NCBI GenBank assembly: GCA_051861205.1
Contig: JBHYDC010000009.1
Coordinates: 62,001-126,000 of the forward strand
Direction: 5' to 3'
From: JBHYDC01 sp051861205
GTDB taxonomy: Bacteria > Pseudomonadota > Alphaproteobacteria > Rhizobiales > Pleomorphomonadaceae
DNA length: 64,000 nucleotides
Both the position numbers and the translations under genes were made by a program. Below the pieces are notes generated by a model. The model ran no database searches, was not told the DNA's origin, and worked only from the letters and a program-made list of their open reading frames with translations. This document shows, piece after piece, positions 35,315-43,412 of this stretch. Position 1 is the first letter of the stretch, and each line of letters opens with the position of its first letter.

Positions 35315-36727
35315 TCAGTTCAGCGTGTTGCGCAGCGCGGGTATCCGCGACAGCACGAGCCAGTCGAGCAAGGCCACGGCAAGCAGCGTGAGGCCAAGAA
35401 CGGGGAAGAGCATCGACAACCCAACCACGATCGGCAGCGCTCCTTTGGGGAACGGCACTTCCGCCGGCGACGGCGGTGCTCCAAGTCGCAAGCCCGGCGG
35501 GCGGCGTTTCCACCACATGACGACGCCGCTGACGGTGATGAAGATCACCGCGAGGCAGAAGGCGACGTTGAGCACCAGGTTCCAGGTGCCCATCATGCCC
35601 TCATGGAAGGCGATCGAGACCGCCATCGCCTTACCGGGAACCGAATAGTCCTCGTACTTCACGTCGGCGAGAATCTTACCGGTGTAGCGGTCGACGTGGA
35701 CGGTTCGGTCAGCAGTCGGATCGGGGCTGTCGTAGCTCATCGAATCCCGGCTGAGCGTCCAGACGCCCGTCTCGCCGCTCGCAACCGCGACCTGGAAGCG
35801 GCCGTCGAAGCCGATGGACCGCCCAAGCGCGACGATCGACGCAAGTTCCACGGTCGTGCCGTCCGGAACACCGGTAACGCCCACCGCCGAGCCCGACGCC
35901 GGCATCGACGTTTGCTCGAGCGCCCAGGGGACCGTCTCGCGGGCATCGTGATTCATGCTGGCGTGCGTCGCGTCGGAGAGTGGTACGGCGTCCCATTTCT
36001 CCGCCGGAAAGGTCGACCAGGCTTGGACGAACTTACCGCCCCAGATTCCGGCCCAGGAGAGGCCGCTGATGAGGAACACAACAAGGATCAGCGCGGTCCA
36101 AGTGCCGACCACGGTGTGGAGCGACTTCCAGACCGGCCGGCCCTTCATCTTGAAGCTCGGGATCAGCATCTCGCGGACCGGCCGGCCCTTGCGCGGCCAG
36201 GCGAGATAGAGGCCCGTCGCGACGAGGAGCAGGGCGAGCGACGCCGCTATCTCGATCAGGAGATCGCCGATGCCGCCGTTGCCTCCGATGAGCAGTTCGC
36301 CGTGAATGGCCGTTGCGAACTCGTTCCAAGTGCCGGCGTGGAGCCGGTCGCGCAGGATTGATCCCGTATAGGGATCGACGGCGAGCATGCGCGCACCGTC
36401 GGCGAGGTCCAGTTTCACGAGGGCCGGTGTCGCGGCGTCATAGGGGGCGATGTATTGGACGACCGTTCCGCCGGGATGGGCGGCGATCGCTGCCGCCGCC
36501 TGCTCGGTCACGGAGAGCGCAGTCGCCTGCGGTGTCACCGGGATGCGGTCGCCGTATTCCGGCGCGATCGCGGTGAACCACAGCATGATGAGCCCGGTGA
36601 CAGCGAGCATCATCAGAAAGGGTACGACATAGAGCCCGGCGTAGAAGTGCCAGCGCCAAGCAGCGAAATAGAAGCGGTTGGTGCCGGGGCCGCTTCGGGA
36701 TGCGGGATCGGTAGTAGGTTCGGTCAT
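35315..36727 (-). CDS. PepSY-associated transmembrane protein (470 aa)
   Basis: Inner-membrane protein of the PepSY_TM family, commonly linked to siderophore, metal or copper uptake and proposed to reduce metals. N-terminal helix YVVPFLMMLAVTGLIMLWFT, second and third helices around AASLALLLVATGLYLAWP and TALILVVFLISGLSWAGIWG, and a C-terminal pair LNVAFCLAVIFITVSGVVMW and VVGLSMLFPVLGLTLLAVAL. Histidines at helix edges (AIHGELLIG, SLHTVVGTWTA, AFHEGMMGTWN) are positioned as possible haem or metal ligands. It is the last gene of the minus-strand copper block. Confidence 0.88.
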   Translation of the reverse strand: MTEPTTDPASRSGPGTNRFYFAAWRWHFYAGLYVVPFLMMLAVTGLIMLWFTAIAPEYGDRIPVTPQATALSVTEQAAAAIAAHPGGTVVQYIAPYDAATPALVKLDLADGARMLAVDPYTGSILRDRLHAGTWNEFATAIHGELLIGGNGGIGDLLIEIAASLALLLVATGLYLAWPRKGRPVREMLIPSFKMKGRPVWKSLHTVVGTWTALILVVFLISGLSWAGIWGGKFVQAWSTFPAEKWDAVPLSDATHASMNHDARETVPWALEQTSMPASGSAVGVTGVPDGTTVELASIVALGRSIGFDGRFQVAVASGETGVWTLSRDSMSYDSPDPTADRTVHVDRYTGKILADVKYEDYSVPGKAMAVSIAFHEGMMGTWNLVLNVAFCLAVIFITVSGVVMWWKRRPPGLRLGAPPSPAEVPFPKGALPIVVGLSMLFPVLGLTLLAVALLDWLVLSRIPALRNTLN

Positions 36728-36768
36728 GGTTCTTCCTTCAGAAGTCCGTGGGTGGTGGTGGGGAATTT

Positions 36769-37473
36769 TCAGGAGGCGATGCAGCGGCGGACGAGCCGGT
36801 CGCCCGTCGCGGCCGCGAGGCCTTTGGGGTCCACGACGTGGATGAGGTCGGTGCGCTCGATGACGATGAGGCCGCGGCGCTGGAGATCGCCGAGCGCGCG
36901 GCTCACCGTCTCGATGACGAGGCCGAGCCAGTCGGCGAGGTCGGTTCGCGTCATCGGAAGCACGAAGCTCGGTCCGAGCTGCGCCTGCTCCGGGCAGCGC
37001 GATCCGAACTGGGCTGCGAGATCGACGAGGCCGCTCGCCACCTTCTCCAGCGCGGACTTGCGTCCGAGCAGCAGGGCAAGGCTATGAAGCCGCGCGACGC
37101 CGATGGAGATCTCCGACGAGAGATCGAGGGCGGATAGCCTCGGAACACGGGAGAGATGCGTCCGGACCAGCGCGGTCGCGGTTACGGGAAGCCCGGCGCC
37201 GGCCGGCAGGCCGACAAGCCGGCCGGGGCCGAGCAGGTCGACGATCTGCCGCCGTCCGTCGGGCATCGATCGCGCGAGGGCGACCGCGCCGGCGACTACG
37301 CGATACATGCCGCTTGGAGCGCTCCCGGCCGTGTAGAGGTGCTCGCCGCGCGCAAGCATCCGGTCGGAGCCGGCGGAGGGCCGATAACCCGCTGCCCGGT
37401 CGACGACGCGAAAGGGTGAAGCGGACACAGGAGAAATGGGCTCGTTCGAGACGAGCCTACCCGGTTGATGCAT
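36769..37473 (-). CDS. Crp/Fnr-family transcriptional regulator (234 aa)
   Basis: The N-terminal cyclic nucleotide-binding-like beta barrel (about 40-140) has HLYTAGSAPSGMYRVVAGAV. The C-terminal helix-turn-helix is MTRTDLADWLGLVIETVSRA followed by LGDLQRRGLI. No N-terminal cysteine cluster like that of Fnr is visible, so it is of the FixK or non-FeS type. It lies 41 bases upstream of the PepSY gene on the same strand and may control the block. Confidence 0.88.
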   Translation of the reverse strand: MHQPGRLVSNEPISPVSASPFRVVDRAAGYRPSAGSDRMLARGEHLYTAGSAPSGMYRVVAGAVALARSMPDGRRQIVDLLGPGRLVGLPAGAGLPVTATALVRTHLSRVPRLSALDLSSEISIGVARLHSLALLLGRKSALEKVASGLVDLAAQFGSRCPEQAQLGPSFVLPMTRTDLADWLGLVIETVSRALGDLQRRGLIVIERTDLIHVVDPKGLAAATGDRLVRRCIAS

Positions 37474-37545
37474 GGAAAGGCATCCTTGATGGCGATGGGA
37501 CCGAAAAGTTCCGGGCTGGATCCGGCCGGCCCCTCGGGCAGCCGA

Positions 37546-37995
37546 TCAGCCGATCGTCATCAAGGCAGGGGGGCCACGGGCGCGGAGGGAAGTCTCAGGA
37601 CCGCCGATCGCCCGCCTTGACCCCTGCCGCTCGTCGATCCGGAGCGTGGCAAACACCGGCACCGGGGCGGCAGGGGGCTCGACCGGCAGGCCCGGCGCGG
37701 CGGTGATCAGACAGGCGTCGCAGTGTGGCGCGGCGCCATGGGGGAGCGGCTTGTCGGACGACAGATCCGTCCGGCAGACGACGGCGATGGACCCGTCCGG
37801 CAGCATCGAGTGCACTGTCGTGGGAGCGACCGTAGCAAGGTCGATCGGCCACTGCACGAAGCCGATGAGGACGGTGAGCAGGAGATTGAGCGCGGCCAGG
37901 GCGGCCGTCACATCGCGCGCGCCACGGATCCGCGCCGGCAGGGAGACAAATGTCTCCGCCGGACGTGGCAACCTCGCCGCGAGCCGCTTTTTCAT
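37546..37995 (-). CDS. Hypothetical DUF2946-like membrane-anchored protein (149 aa)
   Basis: The start at 37995 (MKKRLAARLPRPAETF) is preferred over an upstream Arg-rich extension. One hydrophobic segment VTAALAALNLLLTVLIGFVQ acts as anchor or signal. The periplasmic part contains VCRTDLSSDKPLPHGAAPHC followed by DACLITAAP, a pattern similar to the cysteine/histidine motif of DUF2946 proteins found next to copper genes. The link to copper binding is inference. It is 13 bases downstream of the copper uptake-associated gene. Confidence 0.6.
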   Translation of the reverse strand: MKKRLAARLPRPAETFVSLPARIRGARDVTAALAALNLLLTVLIGFVQWPIDLATVAPTTVHSMLPDGSIAVVCRTDLSSDKPLPHGAAPHCDACLITAAPGLPVEPPAAPVPVFATLRIDERQGSRRAIGGPETSLRARGPPALMTIG

Positions 37996-38008
37996 AGTAC
38001 GCCGTCGC

Positions 38009-38512
38009 TCAGTTGGTGTGGGCTTCCGTCGCGCCATGCGAGGCGTCGTGTTTGTGCGCGGGATGGCTGCCGTCCGCCTCCATCTCCACGATGCCGTCGA
38101 AGGTGGAGAAGAGCGCGATCCGCGCGGGATCCGCCGTCGCCTCTGCCGCGGCAAGCTCGGTCGCCAGGGTCGTGGCCAGGTCGGCCGGAAGCCCCATGGA
38201 CTTCAAGGCCTCGACGTCCTTCAAGGCGTCGCCGGCGCAGAGGTGGATCGACCAGGCGTGATCCTTCTGCCGGAGCAGAGCCCGCCCCCCGCGTCCGTCC
38301 TGCGTCCACCCGGCGATCGCCCAAGACCCCGCGATAGCGATCGGGTCGACCAGGAGCGGCGCTTCGGGTTTGTCGAAGGTCGACATCATCACGTGGCGGA
38401 TGGCGCCGACGTTGTCATGCGCGAAGCTCGTCGAGGGCAGTGCGGCAAACGTCGCGAATGCGAGCAGAACACTGGCGAAAGCGGTTCTCAAGACACAGAT
38501 CGGTTGCAACAT
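38009..38512 (-). CDS. Copper uptake system-associated protein (167 aa)
   Basis: Secreted protein of a small family named for its association with copper uptake genes. Signal peptide about 31 residues, with VLLAFATFAALPSTSFA before HDN. Core: GAIRHVMMSTFDKPEAPLLV, SWAIAGWTQDGRGGRALLR, HAWSIHLCAGDALKDVEALK. The C-terminus HPAHKHDASHGATEAHTN is His-rich and could bind copper. It heads or belongs to the minus-strand copper block. Confidence 0.82.
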   Translation of the reverse strand: MLQPICVLRTAFASVLLAFATFAALPSTSFAHDNVGAIRHVMMSTFDKPEAPLLVDPIAIAGSWAIAGWTQDGRGGRALLRQKDHAWSIHLCAGDALKDVEALKSMGLPADLATTLATELAAAEATADPARIALFSTFDGIVEMEADGSHPAHKHDASHGATEAHTN

Positions 38513-38741
38513 GTCGGTTCTCCTATGGGGAGGCGCGCAGCGTCGTGCCGCAACGCCTTGGAATGCGTGTTGGATTCGTTCGGGGACGGTTGCCTGCGGT
38601 CGCGGGAGACTGCGGGTCTAGGTCCGCGCGCAAAGGAAGACGCTGCCACGCGGGCAACACAAGCAAGCTATGCCGCCGTCGTCACTGCGGTGACGAGAAG
38701 GCGACCCAGTCCCGCCCGTGGGTCATTCCATCCGCCGGTCT

Positions 38742-39113
38742 TCAAGACAGGATTGGAGGCGCGCGGGGAGCCTGCGGGGTCGAACCGGGCGGCGGGCGTG
38801 ACGCGAGCCGAACCGCTTCGAAAGGTGTCGGCCGCGATTGGGTCCGAGCGAATCCCAGCGGCGCTAGACCGTTGGCGCGAGAGCTTTCTGGCAAGGCCGA
38901 GACCTGACAGAGGACGCAGCACGTCGCCTTGTGGATGCTGCCGCCGAGCGGGCCGGACCCGTCGTCCGACCTGGCCGTGGTGCAGATCACGATGCCGGGC
39001 TGCCCCGGCTGGGTAGCCGTCATCGCCGGCAAGAGGCCCGGCAACATCAAGGCGTAGACAACGAGAACCGTCGCCCACAACCTTCCGATCCGCCTGATGA
39101 GTGCCAAATTCAT
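38742..39113 (-). CDS. DUF2946 family protein (123 aa)
   Basis: The start at 39113 (MNLALIRRIGRLWATVLVVY) is preceded by GGGGATGAT. The N-terminal hydrophobic stretch is followed by IVICTTARSDDGSGPLGG and the Cys motif KATCCVLCQVSALP, typical of DUF2946. Exported or membrane-anchored. Probably copper-associated, like the neighbours. The 228 bases between it and the next gene hold nothing recognised. The promoter region is shared with the divergent small membrane protein gene at 39354. Confidence 0.72.
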   Translation of the reverse strand: MNLALIRRIGRLWATVLVVYALMLPGLLPAMTATQPGQPGIVICTTARSDDGSGPLGGSIHKATCCVLCQVSALPESSRANGLAPLGFARTQSRPTPFEAVRLASRPPPGSTPQAPRAPPILS

Positions 39114-39144
39114 ATCATCCCCACGCTTGGCTTTGTACCATGGG

Positions 39145-39157
39145 ACCTTGTCAAGGT
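39145..39157. promoter_or_regulatory. Perfect odd palindrome between divergent copper-block genes
   Basis: ACCTTG (39145-39150), T, CAAGGT (39152-39157). CueR/MerR operators also begin ACCTT and end AAGGT, though with a longer centre. On the minus strand TTGACA overlaps it. It lies 32 bases upstream of the DUF2946 start. Confidence 0.35.
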
Positions 39158-39353
39158 AAAGTTGATCGCAAGGCAACAGGCGCGGGTCGCAAGGATTGGT
39201 TCGGCAAGCCCGATATTGCCCCGAAGGAAAAGGCCGTATGAGACACCGACGCCAAGATCGGGATCGGCATGTGTTGCAACCGGGCCCTCGGATCTATACC
39301 GAACCGGGATGGCCGACGCAGGGTCGGCCGACGGGACGAAGGAGTTGGAATCC

Positions 39354-39647
39354 ATGTCGACGGCCGTGCGCACATTCTACCGGCTGCCAATCCTGGGCTG
39401 GATGGTCGAGGATGCCATCCACGGATCGGCCAGCGCGAAGTACTTCTTCGCCGGGAATCTGGTCGCGACCTTCGTCCTCTGCGCCATGATGTTCGGCTAT
39501 GCCTTCATCATCGTCTACGCCCTAACTGCGACGGCCGTCATGATGACGGCTATCGTTATCCTCACGGCCGGCGATCTGTTTTCCGAGCAGAAGCGTCGAC
39601 ATCGTTCGGTCGCGGCTCCCAAGACGCCGAAGATCGAGAGGCTGTGA
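39354..39647 (+). CDS. Small hypothetical membrane protein (97 aa)
   Basis: The start at 39354 (MSTAVRTFYRLPILGWMVED) is supported by AAGGAG 9 bases upstream; the same frame is open further upstream but that part is antisense to the DUF2946 gene. One long or two short helices: LVATFVLCAMMFGYAFIIVY and ALTATAVMMTAIVILTAG, then a basic tail EQKRRHRSVAAPKTPKIERL. Family not recognised. It lies between the copper block and the cobalamin riboswitch. Confidence 0.65.
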   Translation: MSTAVRTFYRLPILGWMVEDAIHGSASAKYFFAGNLVATFVLCAMMFGYAFIIVYALTATAVMMTAIVILTAGDLFSEQKRRHRSVAAPKTPKIERL

Positions 39648-39710
39648 ACGGTCGAGTTGGTCACAGTGCATTTTCATTGACGCACCCGCGCGGCTAGGCC
39701 AGGCTGAAGA

Positions 39711-39900
39711 TGACGGTTCCGGACGGTCTCGTCGACCGGACGGATGAAAAGGGAACGCGGTGAGAAATGCCGAAAGGCTCCAAATCCGCGACTGCCCCCG
39801 CAACTGTGAGCGGCGAGGCCTCATCGCAAGATGCCACTGGATCAAGGTCCGGGAAGGCGCGGAGGAGGCGATGACCCGCAAGTCAGGAGACCTGCCGTCG
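39711..39900 (+). promoter_or_regulatory. Cobalamin (B12) riboswitch
   Basis: Matches the conserved core of the AdoCbl-type riboswitch: AAAGGGAAC with GGTGAGAAATGCC near 39750, ACTGCCCCCGCAACTGT (39791-39807), GCCACTGG (39833-39840), GGGAAGGCG (39851-39859), then GACCCGCAAGTCAGGAGACC ending near 39895. A small hairpin CCGTC-GGGTGA-GACGG (about 39933-39948) follows just before the ribosome binding site AAAGGA, so translational control of the next gene is plausible. Confidence 0.93.
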
Positions 39901-39963
39901 CCCGTGGCCGACTTGGCCCTCTCGAACTGAAGCCGTCGGGTGAGACGGCCGGAAAGGACTGAC

Positions 39964-40644
39964 ATGCATATCGAACCGGGCATCGTCTCGGATGCCAAGA
40001 TCGTTCTCAGCTATGCCACAGCAATTGCAGCCTGCGGTTTGGGATTGAAGCACGTCGCTGCTGACGCCCGACACGCGGGCCTTCCGGCTATGGTCGGTCG
40101 TGCGGTTGCGACAACGAGTCTCGTCTTCGTTTTCTTCGAAGTCTTTCCGCACTATCCCGTCGGGGTTTCCGAGGTGCATCTCATTTTGGGGTCGACCTTG
40201 ATGCTCCTCTTCGGAACCGGAGCGGCCGCCATCGGACTCGCGCTCGGCCTGCTGATCCAGGGCATCTTCTTCGCACCCTTCGATCTGCCGCAATATGGCA
40301 TGAACGTCACCACACTGCTCGTCCCTCTATTCGCCATCGACGCCGTGGCCCGCCGGATCATCGCTCCCGACACCGCCTATGTGGACCTTGCTTACCGCCA
40401 GGTTCTGGCGATTTCGGCAACATATCAGGGCGGCGTCGTGGCCTGGGTCGGCCTCTGGGCGATCTATGGCCACGGCTTTACAAACGAGACGCTGGTCGGT
40501 GTCACGACGTTCGGTGCGGTCTATTTGACGGTGATCCTGATCGAACCCGTCGTCGATCTTGCAGTTCTGACCGCAGCAAAAGCGCTGCGGGAATCGCGTA
40601 ATGGCGGAGTATTCCACCACCGGCTTCATGCACCCGGACGCTAG
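39964..40644 (+). CDS. cbiM: Cobalt ECF transporter permease, CbiM-like (226 aa)
   Basis: The start at 39964 (MHIEPGIVSDAKIVLSYATA) carries the CbiM-type metal-binding N-terminus, where the Met-His pair becomes part of the cobalt site. Seven or so hydrophobic segments follow, including VFVFFEVFPHYPVGVSEVHL with the conserved His. Control by the upstream B12 riboswitch supports cobalt transport for cobalamin synthesis. No CbiN, CbiQ or CbiO gene adjoins it: the next gene is convergent. Function alone or with distant partners is unknown. Confidence 0.87.
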   Translation: MHIEPGIVSDAKIVLSYATAIAACGLGLKHVAADARHAGLPAMVGRAVATTSLVFVFFEVFPHYPVGVSEVHLILGSTLMLLFGTGAAAIGLALGLLIQGIFFAPFDLPQYGMNVTTLLVPLFAIDAVARRIIAPDTAYVDLAYRQVLAISATYQGGVVAWVGLWAIYGHGFTNETLVGVTTFGAVYLTVILIEPVVDLAVLTAAKALRESRNGGVFHHRLHAPGR

Positions 40645-40689
40645 ATGCCGCGACTAAACATCTAGACGATTTGGCGGGCGGGGCGTGAG

Positions 40690-41427
40690 CTACTTGTAGG
40701 GCGGGCGCGGGATCGCCTGATGGGCGGCTCTAAGCGCCGCGCTCCAGCGCTCGCGCAGATCGTGGAAATAGGGCTCACCGGGCTCGATCCGGTGCAGAAC
40801 GTCGTGCTTCAGGGCGTTGCGCTCCACCGTCAGAAAATCGATGGGCATGCCGACGCCGAGGTTCGAGCGCATGGTGCTGTCCATGGAGATGAGCCCGATT
40901 TTCAGGGCTTCTTCCAGGCTGGTGCTGTGTTTGATTGCCCGGTCCAAAATGGGCTTGCCGTATTTGTGCTCGCCGATTTGGAGAAACGGCGTGTCTTCCG
41001 TCGCTTCGATGAAATTCCCCTGGCGGTAGATCATGAAAAGCCGGAGCCGCCCGCCCGCGATCTGGCCGCCGAGCAGCATCGTCACTTCGAAGCCGGCGTT
41101 GGTCTGTTCCAGCGCCGGACCGTCGATGCGGTAGACCTCGCGCACGGCTTTGCCGAGAAACTGGGCGGTGCGGAACATCGACGGCTGGGTATAGATCGTT
41201 TCCAATTCGTCGGTCTCAGGGTCGCGGATGCCCTCGTTCAGAAGCGAAATCACCGATTGGGTGATGGCCAGATTGCCCGCCGTGGCGATCGACACGACGC
41301 GGTCGCCCGGCCGCTCGAAAACGTGGAGCTTGCGGTAGATGGCGATGTTGTCGAGACCCGCGTTGGTGCGGGTGTCGGCGATCATCGTAAGACCTTCCTT
41401 CACGAGGATACCAACGCAGTAAGTCAT
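40690..41427 (-). CDS. Anbu, proteasome-type peptidase (245 aa)
   Basis: Ancestral-beta-subunit homologue of the proteasome and HslV. MTYCVGILVKEGLTMIADTR shows Thr2, the expected N-terminal nucleophile after Met removal, with the Ntn-hydrolase pattern including ADTRTNAGLDNIA and the lysine in YRKLHVF. SIATAGNLAITQSVISLL and LLGGQIAGGRLRLFMIYRQG are conserved. Last gene of a four-gene minus-strand operon with ATP-grasp, alpha-E and transglutaminase-like genes, the standard Anbu neighbourhood. Its substrates remain unknown. Confidence 0.93.
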   Translation of the reverse strand: MTYCVGILVKEGLTMIADTRTNAGLDNIAIYRKLHVFERPGDRVVSIATAGNLAITQSVISLLNEGIRDPETDELETIYTQPSMFRTAQFLGKAVREVYRIDGPALEQTNAGFEVTMLLGGQIAGGRLRLFMIYRQGNFIEATEDTPFLQIGEHKYGKPILDRAIKHSTSLEEALKIGLISMDSTMRSNLGVGMPIDFLTVERNALKHDVLHRIEPGEPYFHDLRERWSAALRAAHQAIPRPPYK

Positions 41428-41550
41428 GCCGTTCCCCGGTGCTCAAATCGTCCGTCAGGCCGCGCCCCGGACGTTCATACTCACGCCTTGCTATATCCGA
41501 ATGGGTCTGCCGCGTCAGGATGCATCGATCATGGGACCCGGCTTTATCGT

Positions 41551-42384
41551 TCAAAGGTCCGCCCGCGCGATGGATGCCCGGCTGGTCGTCTCGGTTGTGC
41601 TGAAGCCGTAGTCGGCGCCCCGGATGAAGGCCGCGCCGTTCTGGTCCAAGGCGGTGGAGACGCGAACATAGGCGTCGGTCGGGCAGCTATCGTTTTGTGG
41701 ATCGAATCCCACCCAGCCAAGTCCGTTGATGTGGGCCTCGCCCCAGGCCTGGGCCGCGTCGGCGCGGTCCCGGTCGTCGCCGCGCCAGATGTAGCCGGAA
41801 ACGAACCGCGCGGGAATGCCGAGCGATCTTGCGGCCGCAATGAACACGTGGGCGGTTCCGGTGGGGCCGCAGGTGCCGGCGGCAAGCGCTTCGGCGGCGG
41901 TTGTTTCAGATGTGCCGGTGCGGTCCAATTCTGTCGGCGCTTCGGCGGCAAGACGTTCGGAGAGGATGTGCATCAGCGCGTGGCAGCGGTCCAGCGGGTT
42001 CGCGCCGGCTTCCGCCGCGCTTTCCATGGCGATGGCGCGGATGGCCGCGTTTGGTTCGGTGAGGCGGGTTTCGCGCAGATAGAGCGAGACGGGCACCTTC
42101 TCGCGCGCTGTTGGGGCGAGCACGCCGGCGGTGTCGTCCACCTCCACCTCGCCGGCAGCGCTGATCACCAGCGTTTTCAGCGGGCCGGCGACGGAAAAAT
42201 CATGCAGCACGTTGCCATAGGCGTCGAAGGAGCGATCGACGCGGCAATCGTGGTCCACGTCGATCCGCCAATCGACGACATATTGGCCGTCGTAAGTGCG
42301 TGGCGCCATGCGGATTTCCCGAACGGCGAGGCTTAACGCCCGCTCGTAGCGGACGGCGATTTCGTGTGTGATGCGAAGGCGCAT
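41551..42384 (-). CDS. Transglutaminase-like protein of the Anbu operon, catalytic His replaced (277 aa)
   Basis: N-terminal bacterial transglutaminase-associated domain (MRLRITHEIAVRYERALSLA, EIRMAPRTYDGQY), then a transglutaminase-like core. The cysteine is present in AAGTCGPTGTAHVFIAAARS (Cys172), although two residues are inserted relative to the usual GVCxDxAH. At the position of the catalytic histidine (usual HAW) the sequence has DAAQAWGEAHINGLGWVGFD, i.e. Gln212; Asp228 is present. The codon is CAG. The protein may be a non-catalytic member or use another histidine. It lies 10 bases after the alpha-E gene without a clear ribosome binding site. Confidence 0.88.
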   Translation of the reverse strand: MRLRITHEIAVRYERALSLAVREIRMAPRTYDGQYVVDWRIDVDHDCRVDRSFDAYGNVLHDFSVAGPLKTLVISAAGEVEVDDTAGVLAPTAREKVPVSLYLRETRLTEPNAAIRAIAMESAAEAGANPLDRCHALMHILSERLAAEAPTELDRTGTSETTAAEALAAGTCGPTGTAHVFIAAARSLGIPARFVSGYIWRGDDRDRADAAQAWGEAHINGLGWVGFDPQNDSCPTDAYVRVSTALDQNGAAFIRGADYGFSTTETTSRASIARADL

Positions 42385-42394
42385 AGGAGGCGGC

Positions 42395-43336
42395 TCAACC
42401 GAGGTATTGGTCGGCGATGGCCGAGCCGAGGCGGGAATTCGCCGCTATGAAATTATCGAGGAATTCCTCAAGCCCGGTCTGGAACACCGCCTGCATGTCG
42501 GTATCCTGAAGGCCGGACAGCATGGAGCGGGCCTTGCGCTGGGCATGACCCTGACGACCGTAGTCGCGCGAGAGGCTGTCGAGGAAGCGATTGATGTTGT
42601 CGTAGCAAGACACCAGCGAACGCGGCATCTCTTCCTTCAGGATCAGGAATTCGGCCACGAGGTGCGGGCGGAGATTCTCCCGGTAGACCCAGTGATAGGA
42701 CGTCAGCGCGGACACCGAACGCAGGATCCACGACCACTGGAAATAGTCGAAGCCGCCGCCGGGGGAGGGGCGGTCGGGGTCCAGCACGTCGGCTTTCACG
42801 TTTAGAATACGGGCGGTGAAATCGGCGCGCTCCATGTAGGTCCCGAGGCGCAGGAAGTAATAGGCGTCGTTGCGCAGCATGGTGCGGTAGGCGGCGCCGT
42901 CGAAGCGCAGCGAGATTTCCTTTACCCAGGAGAGGAAGTCCGACAGGTCCTGCCGGTTCATCTGGGCCGGGTTGAAACGGCGCATTTCCAGCCAGCCGGA
43001 ATTGATCGTCTCCCACATGTCCATGGTCAGCGCCGTTCGCACCGAGCGGGCGTTGGTGCGCGCGACTTCGAGGCAGGAGCGGATGGACGAGGGGTTGGAC
43101 GTGGAAAACGCGAGGTGATCGACGGCGGTGCGGGCGTTGGCCTCGCTGTAGGCGGTCTGAAACTCGTCCAGCGTGCCGGTGGCCGCGACGGCCATTTCCC
43201 ACTCGTTCTTGCCGTCTGCATGGGCGACTGGCATGGCGGAAAGGCGGGCAGCGGCTTCGAGGAGGCGGGCGGTGTTTTCCGCGCGCTCCACATAGCGGGC
43301 AAGCCAGAACAAGTTATCGGCGTGGCGGCTCAGCAT
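42395..43336 (-). CDS. Alpha-E domain protein (313 aa)
   Basis: All-helical protein of the alpha-E family, which accompanies circularly permuted ATP-grasp and Anbu genes. Signature N-terminus MLSRHADNLFWLARYVERAE, then TYMERADFTARILNVKADVL, FDYFQWSWILRSVSALTSYH and FLILKEEMPRSLVSCYDNIN. Biochemical role unknown; it is proposed to take part in peptide-bond chemistry with ATP-grasp. It is the second gene of the operon. Confidence 0.93.
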   Translation of the reverse strand: MLSRHADNLFWLARYVERAENTARLLEAAARLSAMPVAHADGKNEWEMAVAATGTLDEFQTAYSEANARTAVDHLAFSTSNPSSIRSCLEVARTNARSVRTALTMDMWETINSGWLEMRRFNPAQMNRQDLSDFLSWVKEISLRFDGAAYRTMLRNDAYYFLRLGTYMERADFTARILNVKADVLDPDRPSPGGGFDYFQWSWILRSVSALTSYHWVYRENLRPHLVAEFLILKEEMPRSLVSCYDNINRFLDSLSRDYGRQGHAQRKARSMLSGLQDTDMQAVFQTGLEEFLDNFIAANSRLGSAIADQYLG

Positions 43337-43412
43337 GAGGCGGATCCGGGGATGGGGCGCAAGGCCGGAAAAGCGGGGGAGACGCGCATCGCGCCGATCA
43401 AAAGCGCGGCGA

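Noticed and set aside
34953..35648. 231-residue frame as an intact MerR regulator
   Set aside because: Only the first 87 residues are CueR-like; the rest is antisense to the PepSY gene and is not a regulator C-terminus.
35255..36361. Long plus-strand frame opposite the PepSY gene
   Set aside because: Antisense shadow; lacks hydrophobic or conserved segments, whereas the minus strand gives a full PepSY_TM protein.
37646..39016. 456-residue plus-strand frame across the copper block
   Set aside because: Low-complexity Arg/Gly-rich; the minus strand has three short proteins with signal peptides or cysteine motifs.
38931..39353. N-terminal extension of the 97-residue membrane protein
   Set aside because: Antisense to the DUF2946 gene and without similarity; AAGGAG before 39354 supports the short form.
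40720..42336. 538-residue plus-strand frame opposite Anbu and the transglutaminase gene
   Set aside because: Shadow of two recognised genes on the other strand.
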